From positions 1 through 64,000 of the forward strand of contig JAITYX010000017.1 of the NCBI GenBank assembly GCA_021018815.1: 64,000 nucleotides of DNA, read 5' to 3'. The stretch comes from Talinum fruticosum. Taxonomy: Eukaryota; Streptophyta; Magnoliopsida; Caryophyllales; Talinaceae. The translations under genes and the position numbers were made by a program. Under the pieces are notes generated by a model, which worked only from the letters and a program-made list of their open reading frames with translations, had not been told where the DNA came from and searched no databases. Shown here in pieces: positions 12,906-24,196 of this stretch; within the stretch, counting starts at the first letter, position 1; every line of letters begins with the position of its first letter.

Positions 12906-13819
12906 ATTAGCAGTTGATAAATTACATAAGGCTAAAGCACAATAAACATTGTGCCGAAAATTAACAAGTCCGACTAAAGAACAAGTGAGAATACGTAAGA
13001 ACTTAAAATTAAAGAATGACAAAAACTTGGATTTGTTCACTTTAATTGTTAAAAAAATTAGTCGTTAATGGTTAAAAATTAGCCTAAAAGATTGCATTCT
13101 AATTCTTTCTTAATTTGTCTTCTACAATTAGATATTATGCCCCAACTCCAATCTAAATCTAAAATTTTTCTCAAAAAAAAAATTAAAAGTAATTCATTAA
13201 GATATCTTACATATTTTTCAAACTCAGATTTGAATTTGATATGATTATTTCCGAATCTTAATTTATAAAGAGTAATCGATCTTAATATCAAAATACGATA
13301 ATTTTATTCATTTAATTTTTCTGTCCACCCCTACCTCCAACCACCAAAACCACACGTATTGTAATCCCAACCCAATTAGTACTAATAATCCTCCCTAAAC
13401 ACATTCATAATCAGCTGTTGTCTTGGAAATTATGGTCAAAGATTAGGGCGAAAGGGACTTAATTATGTGATTAAAGTATGTTATCATCACATTAATGTGA
13501 AGGGAAATAAGCTTAATTAAGATATGTTTGTCACCACTCACTTAAGTTAATTTCGAGCCACAGCCATATGTATATATATAAAAAATAATGCATTTTGCAA
13601 AAAAAGAATTTGTGTTTTTTTTCATTGGAGGGAGGAATGATGGGTGGGATTATATATAGATGATCACCATGTGACCCATGATTGTGACCAATTATGTTCC
13701 AATTCCAATCGACCAGCGAAGATTAACATAATAGAATTATGGTTCAAGTGTCATTATCACTTTAATTCCACTAATTTTATTGTGCAAATGAGTTACAAAG
13801 AACGAGACTCGGGCCATTT

Positions 13820-13960
13820 TCGCTTATAACTCATTACAACTTATTATAATTTCTTATAGATTCTTATACGTCCTTACTAACTCCTTACAATTTTTTATAA
13901 CTATCTTTACAATTATATTATAGTTGCTTTACATTCCTTACGGCTTTGCTTACATCTAAA
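13820..13960. repeat. TTACAAC-type array with about 10-bp period
   Basis: Consecutive degenerate units such as CATTACAACTTATTATAA and CTCCTTACAATTTTTTATAA, without other sequence between them. It belongs to the dispersed family described at 15366-15655. I did not find clear terminal repeats for this copy. Confidence 0.6.
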
Positions 13961-15365
13961 TAGAACGTGACCTCGGTAATTTATATACGCATTCATATGA
14001 AAACAAACCCGAATGTATACTTGAGATTATCTTTAACCGCGGATAAAGAAGTCAAAGTTAACATCTAATATATATGATGCCTATATCTCAGCCTTTTAAT
14101 TATAAGCTCAACAGCGTAATCACGAAGTCTTCGAAGTCAAATTTAATATAATATCTGAATCGTCTTTTAATTAGAGTCATAAGATTAGAGATGAGTAAGG
14201 ATGCGAGCCACCGAACTTGAAATCTGTTAGTAATAATCAATTCTATAACTCGGTTCTTGGATGACGTCGGCTCCTTAGCCTCAATTTTTTACGGTCGAAC
14301 ACTTGTACTAATATCTCATTAGTTTTAATCCACAAATTAAATAGTATTGCATAAAATGATTTCATATTTACATATACATTATAACATGTCACGATGTTTT
14401 AAAAAGAATAATTATAACATGGTCTTATTTGTGATTGAATATTTTTAGCTATATGTTGATTTCTTTGTATATATTGTATGGTGGTAGGGGAATGGCATAT
14501 TATCGTGGAATAATCAATTGGAATAAAATTGGTTCCATATTTATTTCTTATTTTAAATACATATTTCCAATATTTCATTTTTCATGCCTTTAATATTGTT
14601 TTTGTAAATGCAAACATTGTGTACCATAATTTCCCAACATTTAAATGGACACCTTACAAATTATGGACAAAGATTTTTTTTTTTTTAAAGTTTAAAGAAG
14701 GGTGTAATCTTTTTCAGTCTGTGAGCGTTTAACGTAAAAGTCCTTCTAACAACAACATTTTTGGAGGATTCGAATTGTATTCTTCTCCTTATTGGGGTAA
14801 AACCGCTACTACATCGAGTCAACCCTTTATTAATAAAAAAATCCGATTTAAGTGTGTATAATAGATTAGGAGTAATCATTTGCAGAATTTTAAAATTTAA
14901 TTTAAATTCTTAATTACTAACTTCCAACTTCCACTGGATTAAAACAACTGAACTGATGCTGTATAATAATGCCAAATATTTAAAATTAGAAAAAATAATA
15001 TATGTGAAATTCAACGAATGGAGAAGTATTAATTCTACAATAATTAATCACATGACGATAATTGTTCACTGGTTTTGGACACATATAATTTATAATTAAT
15101 TCTGTAAGCAAGTAGTTAATTACGTGGAAATTTTCATATTTTTTTGATAAATAAAACACTCTTCCACCAAATCAATAAATTATTAGGGGAAAAATCAAGT
15201 GGAATATTCAAATACTTCAGCATAGAAAAATTCGTTGATGCTACAGTGTTCACATAAATAAAATAAAATAAAAGCAAGGTAAAAAAAAAAAAATCGACTC
15301 AAATATTTGATAATAATCTACAATTAAAAAAAAGTATATTTCATTTTAAATAGTAATAGAATTTT

Positions 15366-15655
15366 GACCCTATTTCTTTTTGTTTTAACTTATAATCTTA
15401 CACTTTTTACAACTTTTTACAATTATTTACAAATTCTTACAGCTATTTACGATATCTTACACATTTTTAAGTTGCTTACAAATTTTTATAATTAACTTTA
15501 CAACCTGTCTTACAACTCCTAACAATTGCTTACAACTCTTTACAATGTTTTACAACTTTTTATAGTGGCTTACAGCTTCCTTACAATTACTTACAATTCC
15601 TTACAATTTTCCTTATAATTTCTTACAACTCCTTACACTTAAATGGAATAGGGTC
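15366..15655. repeat. TTACAACTNC array bounded by GACCCTATT inverted repeats
   Basis: This is the best copy of a dispersed family. It begins GACCCTATTTC (15366) and ends GGAATAGGGTC (15655), so the outer 9 bp are inverted repeats. Between them are about 25 degenerate units of 10 to 11 bp built on CTTACAACTN (for example TCTTACAACTCCTAACAATT). The layout suggests a non-autonomous DNA transposon whose body is made of short tandem units, like transposase-binding subterminal repeats, but I see no coding part. Confidence 0.65.
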
Positions 15656-15814
15656 TTCTTCATATTTTACATCATTGAGCACAGTGTATATAAACAATAT
15701 AGTCAGGTAGGAGCCCTCGTGCATGGATATTTAGTATGATTGACCCGAAATTGCTATAAAACAATATGCGAGATTTGTTTTTAGATTCCATCAAACTACT
15801 GACAGAATACATTA

Positions 15815-16313
15815 AGGGTCCGTTTGATTCTAAGAAAATTAGAAGGAAAGAAAAAAAATGAAAAATGAATTTATTTCCCTTGTTTGAATTGAAGAAAAAA
15901 GGAGAGAAAAAGTCTGATGGAAAAATCATGAAAAATTTTGTCAATTTAATCAATGATATTTTCCTTCCAAAATTGAAAGGAAAATGGAAGAGAGAGAAAT
16001 GGGGATAAGAGAGAGACTTGTATTAAGAAAAGTCATTAGGAATTTTATCTCTCATCTTATGGCAATGATGGATGGAGAAGAAAAATATAGTGACTTTAAT
16101 TAATCATGCTATTTAATCTTTTCTTTCTCATCTTCATGACAATGTGATGGATGGACAAGAGGTTGAAAAATAATTATAATTTTTTCTGTCAATTTTTCCT
16201 TGAATCAAACACAAGAATAAAAAATCAAGTTTTCTTTAACTTTTTTTTCTCATAACTTTTTTGTATTTAAATTTTCTTTCCACCATATTTTCTTAAGAAT
16301 CAAATAGAGTCCG
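15815..16313. mobile_element. MITE with about 23-bp terminal inverted repeats
   Basis: The left end GGTCCGTTTGATTCTAAG (15816 on) matches the reverse complement of the right end ending at 16312 (CTTAAGAATCAAATAGAGTC), allowing one inserted base and a few changes. The interior is AT-rich with no open frame. The GGGTCCGTTTG start is common in plant MITEs. The flanks TAA and GAA are only weakly consistent with a 3-bp target duplication. Confidence 0.7.
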
Positions 16314-16954
16314 AATACTTATTTTTTATATTACGAATTTGGATAGTCTAAAAACCGACATAATATTTTGATGCATAATATTACAAACATTATTATTAAT
16401 ATTCACATTGTAAAAATGTAAATATTATTAGTAGCGAAAAATATCTCCTGAATAGTTTTTTTAAAGTGTATATGTTATAATAATATTGTTACGTTATAGA
16501 AATGGAAAAAAATCACCGACGAATGAATTAAAAAAAAAAGGTAAAAATTTGGAGGGGTGCCCAAAATTTGCTCTCTCAGGTTTCTCACCCGCGGCCTCCT
16601 ACTGTGGCGTGGGGCCCAAGGAGGCAGCATCACTTTCGATTGTCGGTTCCACCCCTTTCTCTGTCACGAGTCCCGCCACTGCTCTAGAGAGAGAAAGAGA
16701 CAAAGTGAGGCCCAAATTACACTTTTTTTTTTTACACTTCTCTCTCTCCCCTTTGACATTTTCTCAGGTCAACCAATTACCCACCCCCTCTGCTTTCATT
16801 TTCAGATGAGAGAGAAAGACAGAGGCAAAAGAAATATTATTATTATTATTTAATTAATTAGTTAATTAATTCCCCACTTTCTCTCTCTTCACACCTTGTG
16901 CATCCTCATCTGATTCCTCCCTCCCTCCTTGCCTTCCCTTCCCTTCCCTTTGTT

Positions 16955-17081
16955 TTCTTTATATAAATAAAATCCCCCTCTCTCTCCTCCTCCCCCTCTC
17001 TCCACCTCCAAAAGTCAGCGCCTCCCTTTGTCTCTTTCTCCCCTTCCATCCTCTCTCTCTCCCTCCCTCTTGAAATCAAGC
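16955..17081 (+). promoter_or_regulatory. TATA box and CT-rich leader of the WRKY22-type gene
   Basis: ATATAAATAA at 16961-16970 lies about 110 bp before the start codon at 17082 and is the only good TATA match nearby. It is followed by a strongly pyrimidine-rich leader made of CCCTCTCTC blocks, typical of plant core promoters with Y patches. The transcription start is probably near 16995. Confidence 0.6.
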
Positions 17082-18766
17082 ATGGAAGGCCCTCCGGATT
17101 GGGATCTACTTGCTGTGGTCAGAAGCTGCAACACCACCGCCGCGACCACCACCACAACGACCGACTCTGGTGGCTTCATGGCTGTGGATCTTGACCCATC
17201 TCCGCCGCCGTCGCAGCTTCCTCTTCAAGAGCAGTCCTGCTTCTCTCCTTTGACTACTACTGCTTCTTCTCCTACCGGGGTTCTTTTCCGATTTCCTAAC
17301 CCTTTTGAGTCCCCCACGACGTCGTTTCTCTCTGGCCGCCAGGATTTGCAGGATATTTGTAGACCCAGCTTGATTTGCACCTCCTCCGCCTCCGCCAGTA
17401 CCAGCACTTGCACTGCTGTTGCCGTCAACAATACGTCGTTTCAGCCATCTTCTCTCTCCTCCCCTGTCTCTTCTTCGTCTTCTTCTTTCATTGCCGGAAG
17501 ACCCTTCACCATCGCCGAACAACCGCAGCTCCGCCGGCCGATGAAGCCCTCTCAGGTCATCTTTGGGGCTCCTTCTTCTACTTCTCAGGGTCAGAGGACA
17601 AAGAAAAGGTTGGTTTTGTAGCTTTATTTTTGGTTGAGTTCGTTGAGAAAAAGATTGAAATTGAAAGATGCCCATCAGCTGAAATCAACTTCACTTTTCT
17701 GGATTTTCTCTCTCTTTTTTTTTTTCTGGGTTCTTCTGATATGATTATTGATTCATAAATATTCAACAGAAAGAACTTGATGAAGAAGGTGTGCCATGTT
17801 CCAGCTGAAGGACTCTCCTCTGATATGTGGGCATGGAGAAAATACGGCCAAAAACCCATCAAGGGCTCTCCATATCCAAGGTGGGTTTCTCTCTCTTTCT
17901 CACTGTTTTCTCTCTCTTCACCTTCAAGTTCATCAACCCTAAAAGCTTTAGATTGTTATGATTCATAATTTTTTTTTTCATTTTATTTTGGTTGATTTAT
18001 CATATATTAAGAATATATTTGTCTGAGCATATGAAAAAGTTAAAAATTAGGGTATTCAACGCTTTTTTAATGCCTAAAAAAGCAAACCCAAAATCAGGCA
18101 TTGGAATTAAATTCCAAAACACCCGTACTTGAAATTTGAAGCTATTGTCGACCTTCTCTTAAAGGTTAGACCGCAGAAGAATTTGTTGTTTAATAGTATT
18201 AATCCATTTCGGGAAATTCACCAACCCACAAATTAAATCCAGTTTTCTGATTGTTTTTCTCTTTTCTCAAAACAGGGGATATTACAGATGTAGTAGCTCA
18301 AAGGGTTGTTTGGCCCGGAAACAAGTGGAGCGGAACAGATCCGACCCGAAAATGTTCATAGTCACTTACACCGCCGAGCACAACCACCCTATGCCCACTC
18401 ACCGGAACTCCCTCGCCGGAAGCACCCGCCAGAAGCCCCTCCCTGCCACCGCCGGTGGGGAAGCCTCCTCCGCAGGAGCCGCTGCAACTCCGCCTGAACA
18501 GCCTACCTGCTCCTCTCCCTCAGGCGCCAGTCTCTCTCCTGACGGAGTCGAAGAACGAAGGCGACGACGCGGTGAAGGAAGAGAACGAGGAAGATAACGA
18601 GATGGGCATCTCTGATTTGATGTTAAACGACGATTTCTACGTGGGGTTTGAGCAGATCGACGGGGACGATGGCGGGGATTGCTTCTCCGATCATTTCTCG
18701 CCGCCTATGGAGTTCCCCTGGCTCTCTAGCAATAGTGGGACCGCCACCGCTGCCGGCGGAAGTTGA
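17082..18766 (+). CDS. WRKY group IIe transcription factor (WRKY22/27/29 type), frame broken near 18538
   Basis: Nuclear DNA-binding regulator; this clade acts in defence signalling downstream of MAP kinase cascades. Exons: 17082-17608, 17770-17880, 18276 to the end. The N-terminal third is low-complexity Ser/Thr/Pro-rich. The domain has [18 protein letters not shown], split by the intron at the usual place (PYPR|GYYRC), and a C-X5-C-X23-H-X-H finger ending AEHNH, with [10 protein letters not shown] after it, as in WRKY22 relatives. After this the open frame runs on to a stop at 18597 with an arginine-rich tail. The acidic C-terminus expected for the clade ([17 protein letters not shown], then FSDHF) is intact in the +1 frame and ends at 18766. 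Removing one C at 18538-18539 would join them, so this is either a sequence error or a recent frameshift. As read, the protein is 319 residues. Confidence 0.88.
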
Positions 18767-20869
18767 CTTTTTCGCCGGCGGGGAATTTAGCGGTGGGTAG
18801 TTTGACTTTTGGCAAGAATTGATTGATGAAGTTGACATGAAGAGGAAGAAGGAGAAGATGGTGATGATGATGATGCTCTGCCCTCCACTTTGATTATGGT
18901 CAACCTTTTTGGGTGGGTGGGGTGATGGGAAAATGCTCAAAGCTTGTCAGAATCACAGTAAGGGCACAATTGTCATTGTGATTTGTAAGGTAGTGGAGAA
19001 AAAAAAGTGAAAGTTTTTAGAGAGAGAAAGGGAGGAGAGAGAAGGAGGGACTTTGTTGGTAGAATCTCAACCAAAGTGACCCTTTTCTTTTAGGGCAATG
19101 GTCCAATTAGAATGCAGGAGAGTCTTGTAGAAGGGTTTTTGGGGGGTTGGTGCATATGCTTATAGATATTCTTTTTTTTTTTCTTTTTGTTAATTTGTGA
19201 AGGAGGGGAATGAAAAGGGAATACAAGTACTGATTATCATTGTTAGAAATAAAAATGGTAAAAATTGTTAATATTTTGTCATTGTCAAATGGGTATTTTT
19301 CAACTTTTTGTACACTTGCTTTCAAGAAAAAGGCACAAAAAGAAATGGAAAAGAGGGGTTGCCCTTCATTTATGAGAAATGGAGGGTGGTGATTGTTTTT
19401 AATGGGAAAATTGCTGGTTTTGGGACCATCAGATGGGGATCAGTGGGAACACATGGTTGACAACTGTCGGTTCCCATTCTCCAATGTAAATCACCATCTT
19501 GATTCTTTCTCGTAAGTCATGAACATAGCAAGGCCTTAGCTTGGGTTATCACCTTCTTCCCTATAAGGAATAACAAAGTAGGTATTATTATGAAATGAAG
19601 TAGGGGAGAAGAATTAGGGCAGGAAGATCACTTAAAACTATCCTCAATGGCCGATCAAGAACCCAAGATCATATATGAGCTTTCTCTATAAGGGGCTTTT
19701 CGGGTTAGTCATCGTAATAGAAGTGAGGATCTGATGTTTGTACTATTATCTATAAAAAGTAAATAGTTTAATGATGTACTTCCAATAGCTTAAAAGATGA
19801 AAAAGTATACAATATAATGTAGTGTGATGTGAAAATGGTCATAAATTGAAAAGAATGTTCTAGAAATAATTGGTTGCATTGGCTGATGAAGTGAAATGTT
19901 GGGATCCAAGAATTGACTCACAAACAAATGTCATTTATAGAAATAGTCTTAAGAATTGCCCAATTCCAACTTCCAAATGGAATCTACTCCAATGCAAAAT
20001 GGTAGGTAAGCCAACATATAGAGCAAATACCACTTCTCCTAGTTTGATTTGAACCACAATTGCCAAGAAGTCCTAGATCACCAAGTCATGATTCAGGCAG
20101 GATCTTCTTGGATGATGGCTTGATACTAGTTCAACAAGTCGGCAAGAGAGCGAGCTCGTATACTTGATTTGGAGCGGAATTTTTGTGGTCGGTATTAGGC
20201 AGGTTTGGGTGCAGCTTAGCTAACGAGGTAGTAGCATCTAACACGTTAAATTGGCATGGTTTTATACTATTGTATTGTTTTCTTTTGCTTCTTTACTGCA
20301 CTTAGTATATTTATGTTTTTTTTTTTAAAAAAAGACAATCAAGTCATGAACTTAACACACCTGTTCCCCGCAGAAGAGGATTATTAACCTGAAGTTCCAT
20401 ATCCTGTTGTTGAAAATTGAAATCCATGATTACTAGCTACCATGTGATCCCTGTGAATTCACCATAGACAGTTGCAATATCCATTCTACATGAATTTGAT
20501 AAGTGTTCCATCACAGTACATAAAAGCTTTGTATAAATGTTACAGTTTCATCCCCAATGCTTATTTCCATCACAAAATCAAAACTTTCTAGTATTTAATC
20601 AGAAACCTAGCTTGAGTGCAACTGAAGAATTACATCACACCAAGTGACAATGCATTTATCTAAATCCCGGGTTCTTTAATCAACCAGAAATGCAACTGAT
20701 CAGGAAGCTTTTAGACAGCAGGTGGAATAGAAGACGTTCCAGTTCAGGATTCCCTTTCACTTCCGCTATCCATTTCAATAGTTTGGTAGTCACATCTGCA
20801 GAAAATTACAGCTAAGAACAACGAGTATCACTTGTAATTTGGCAAGTTAGTCTGACCTTGAAACTGGGG
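18767..20869. other. Intergenic, 3' flanks of two convergent genes
   Basis: I see nothing coding. The segment holds the 3' flank of the WRKY22-type gene and that of the PPR gene on the other strand, with poly-T and poly-A runs but no recognisable element. Confidence 0.6.
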
Positions 20870-23170
20870 CTAGCACTCTGTTGTTGAATCAGAAACCTTG
20901 TAACCTTGAACGAATTTGTTCAATTTATCCGAAGGAAGCCATCCTGTGAGTACTTCTAAGGTTATATAGTCAGGGCTACAGGCCTCTTCGATCATTCTAT
21001 CCATGAGCTCAAAAGTTTTTTCCAGCAAGCTCTCCTCCTTCAGGACTTTAAGTAGAGCATTGAAGGTGGTGGTATCAGGCCTCACGTCCTTCACCTTCAT
21101 GTCATCCAAGAGAGAGAGAGCTGACTTCACCTCCTTGCGCTCGCAAAGAGAGGTTATCAAAATATTGTATATGACAGTATTGGGTGGAATCCTAGTTGAC
21201 GATCTCATTTCCCAGAAAATCTTCATGGCTTCATCTAGTTCTCCTCCTACACAGAATGCATGAATTAGTGCTCCATAGGTGACAACTGTAGGAGCTATTT
21301 TATCCTCTAGCATCTGCTTAAGTAGTTCATAGGCCCTTTTCAGATCCCCATGTTTGCTGAAATATGAGATCAAAATATTGTATGTGAAACTATCGGGCTT
21401 AATTTCAGCCTTCGTCATCTCCATCAACACCTTGTGAGCTTTATCCATATTATTCTTCTTGCAAAATCCATTGATCATAATGTTATAGCAACCAATATCT
21501 GGTTTAAATCCGGCCTTTATCATCTCTAAGAAAACCAATTCGGCTTCATCCATACGCCCAGCAAGGGACAGACCAGATATCGTACTGTAGTAAACAATGG
21601 CATCAGGGGTGAATTTCTTTCTCATCTCATCAAACAACTCCAATGCTTTATTGATATTATTCACAGCACAGAACCCACCAATTAGTGCTGTATAACTCAC
21701 TCGATTTCCCTCCAACCCTTTTTCTTTCATTTCCTTGAAGAACTCAAGTGCCCTTCCGGCTCTTCCATGTTTACACATCCCATCCACCAAAATATTGACT
21801 GTAATGACACTTGGCTCAACCCCTTCCTTTTCCATCTCATAAAACAATTCGAGAGACCTCTCAAGTTCACCGGCTTTACAAAACCCATTAATCAGACAAT
21901 TATAAGTAACAGTGCTTGGGGAACAATTGTGCTCCAATCTCATCTTTCTCATAAAAGCTAATCCTTCTTCCAAGCGACCAACTTTACAAAGGCCATCAAT
22001 AAGAGTATTATAGATAACTACATCTGGCTTTATGGTAACTCCAACCTTGCCTTCTCTCATCTTACGAACCAAATCTAGGGCTTCATCCACTCTCCGAGAC
22101 TTGCAAAGGTGATTGATGCTAATACCCATAGTCACAACATCAGGAAGTATGCCTTTATCCTTCATCTCTTTCATCAGGAGATTCATTTCCTTATATTGAC
22201 CAAGTTTATCATATCCCCTCAAGAGAGCATTGAATGATGCAACTTCAACTGGCCCATCCAAATCCATCACGACATGGAGAAGATCCAAAGCTCTACCACA
22301 CTTCCCAGTCCTACAGAACTTAGTAATCCACTTGGTGAGCCTTATGGAATCAGGAAACAGGCCGTGTGCTCCAAATTTTGACACCAACTCCACAATTTCC
22401 TCCTCAGACATCCACCTTTCGTATTTCGCACCTGCAAATAACCCTTCAAAGACAATCTGCTTCGTGTTTTCATTCGGCGGGAACTCCGAATTTGGTTGGA
22501 GCATTTCGTCGAGCACCAGGAGTGCATTATCCAAGCGCCCGTTTCTCAGCAGCTCATCAATCAATACGTTCCGGACATTGGAATTCCTCTTCTGGGGTTC
22601 CAATGTATCGAAAACTAACATCAATTCATCGACCATTTTCTCCCGCCCGAAGCACTGGATGAGAAGGGTCGCAGAGCATATCGTCAAAGGAAGATTGAAC
22701 TCTTTCGAAGTGTTGAGGAGGTTCAATAACTTATCCCCCGAATTGGGTTCGCGACTAACGAGCTCAAAAACAGCTTGGAACATACACGAGAGTGTATCAG
22801 AATCTGCGCATGACGAATTAGAGCGCATGTGTTGGAGGAAATTGAGAGCAGTGGAGGAGTCGGGCAATTTCCCGGTGATTTCGACCAACTGATCAGAGGG
22901 AAGAGAATAAGAACCCGAGGACAGGAGTTCGACGAGATTTTCATTGTCCTTGGAGCTATCACCGTCACCGGATTTGAGGACTTCATTGACCTGGGTTACA
23001 ACTGTAGAATAAGAAGCCAATGGTGGTGATGATGGATGCGGCTTAGGTAGTCTATGAGCAGAGCATTTTTCGGTGGGGAAATGAAGGAAAAATGTTCGAG
23101 AATTAGGGTTCTGGGATCGGAGTAATCGGAGCAATTTGGAGCATTTTGGCGCAGTTGATGTTATACTCAT
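20870..23170 (-). CDS. P-class pentatricopeptide repeat protein, probably mitochondrial
   Basis: Single exon, 766 residues. PPR proteins bind organellar RNA and guide its processing, stability or translation. The first 30 or so residues are rich in Ser, Arg and Lys without acidic residues (MSITSTAPKCSKLLRLLRSQ), which suits an organelle presequence. From about residue 240 to 740 there are about 14 repeats of about 35 residues, for example VTYNCLINGFCKAGELERS and PDSFTYNILISYFSKHGD. No E, DYW or SMR domain follows, so it is P class and not an editing factor. The position beside panB and the overall look match Arabidopsis At3g61520 from memory. The start is the first ATG, just before the presequence. 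Nothing seems damaged. Confidence 0.93.
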   Translation of the reverse strand: MSITSTAPKCSKLLRLLRSQNPNSRTFFLHFPTEKCSAHRLPKPHPSSPPLASYSTVVTQVNEVLKSGDGDSSKDNENLVELLSSGSYSLPSDQLVEITGKLPDSSTALNFLQHMRSNSSCADSDTLSCMFQAVFELVSREPNSGDKLLNLLNTSKEFNLPLTICSATLLIQCFGREKMVDELMLVFDTLEPQKRNSNVRNVLIDELLRNGRLDNALLVLDEMLQPNSEFPPNENTKQIVFEGLFAGAKYERWMSEEEIVELVSKFGAHGLFPDSIRLTKWITKFCRTGKCGRALDLLHVVMDLDGPVEVASFNALLRGYDKLGQYKEMNLLMKEMKDKGILPDVVTMGISINHLCKSRRVDEALDLVRKMREGKVGVTIKPDVVIYNTLIDGLCKVGRLEEGLAFMRKMRLEHNCSPSTVTYNCLINGFCKAGELERSLELFYEMEKEGVEPSVITVNILVDGMCKHGRAGRALEFFKEMKEKGLEGNRVSYTALIGGFCAVNNINKALELFDEMRKKFTPDAIVYYSTISGLSLAGRMDEAELVFLEMIKAGFKPDIGCYNIMINGFCKKNNMDKAHKVLMEMTKAEIKPDSFTYNILISYFSKHGDLKRAYELLKQMLEDKIAPTVVTYGALIHAFCVGGELDEAMKIFWEMRSSTRIPPNTVIYNILITSLCERKEVKSALSLLDDMKVKDVRPDTTTFNALLKVLKEESLLEKTFELMDRMIEEACSPDYITLEVLTGWLPSDKLNKFVQGYKVSDSTTEC

Positions 23171-23229
23171 CTCTCTCTCCCCGAGTTTGAGTTTTGCTTT
23201 CAGATGGAGGCGCGGTTGGCCTTAAATGG

Positions 23230-24190
23230 GGGTTTATACACTCTATTCTCTAATCTAAGCTTACCATTAAGCTTTTCGACTTATATTTGTTTTTTTTTTT
23301 TTGGATAGAATTTCGACTTATACTTGTTGAGCTTATGAATTGAGTTAAAATTAATTTTGTTAAACTAAACTTAAATTTTACCTATTTTCGATGAATCAAA
23401 TGGAATTATATCAAATTAAATTTATTTTTGTTAAATTAAACTTATTGTAATGTGATCTTATTTAACCCTTGTTAATTATGTATTACTCAAAATTGAGTAA
23501 TTTTCCGATCACAAATTTCCTTCATTTAGAACATCGAAACATAAAACTTTGTTTAAGTAAAACAAGTTCCACATAGTTCAAACTACCCATTAGTATCCAT
23601 TCACTTTTATCTCAAGAGGACATTTTTTTTTGTAAAAGAGATAACATTTCTCATCTCAAGTTAAAAATTGATAATTTTACGTTAAAATCGATAATTTCAT
23701 CTTATATGAATATTATTGTTAGAATTTTTGAAAACAAAACTAGTGCGCCAAAAATTTTAAATTAGCTTGAATGAACATGGAGTTCCAAACATTACATCAT
23801 TCAACAATTAAAAATACATTTTTCTCAAATCCTCTCGAACCTAACAACGCTTGAGATAGATCCAGTTGAAGGCATCAACTGACTGAACCCTACTTAAGTA
23901 AATCTGCGTCTAAAGACCCAACTAATGGTTTCCTTATCCCTTCCCTTGACAAATTACATAAACTAACGATGACGACTCATCTCTGTTCTTCATTCAATTT
24001 GCAGCACCAAATCTCTGCGTATTATGGTAGATCTCCAGCATCGGCTACCAAAAACAAAAAATAAAGAGTTTCAAGTAACAAACTCCTTTTCCCCTTTGAA
24101 CCTTCGGTGAATCGGAATGAAGTAAAATCTCTGCTTCTAACTATATGGTTAAACCAATGATGGTACAATTGAAGATTTCTGAAAAGATAA
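23230..24190. other. Intergenic between PPR and panB genes
   Basis: AT-rich DNA with loosely repeated AAACTTA-type words (23330-23470), similar in flavour to 26950-27060 inside panB intron 1. No gene is seen. The part near 24000-24196 is probably the panB 3' untranslated region. Confidence 0.6.
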
Positions 24191-24196
24191 AGAATT

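Larger units (their letters stand above)
9100..16480. other. Gene-free AT-rich intergenic region with several MITEs
   Basis: I see no coding region here. All open frames are short and A/T driven. The region holds several repeats listed separately: a 91-bp tandem repeat, an ATT microsatellite, four arrays of the TTACAACTNC type, a Stowaway-like element and a long-TIR MITE. A third of a dispersed CCGACCC-type family (9412-9575, minus orientation) is also here. Confidence 0.7.

Noticed and set aside
17106..17675. 189-codon minus-strand open frame
   Set aside because: It lies opposite the low-complexity first exon of the WRKY22-type gene; the plus strand has the WRKY domain and splice sites.
22230..22892. 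220-codon plus-strand open frame
   Set aside because: It is the antisense shadow of the PPR gene, which has clear repeat motifs on the minus strand.
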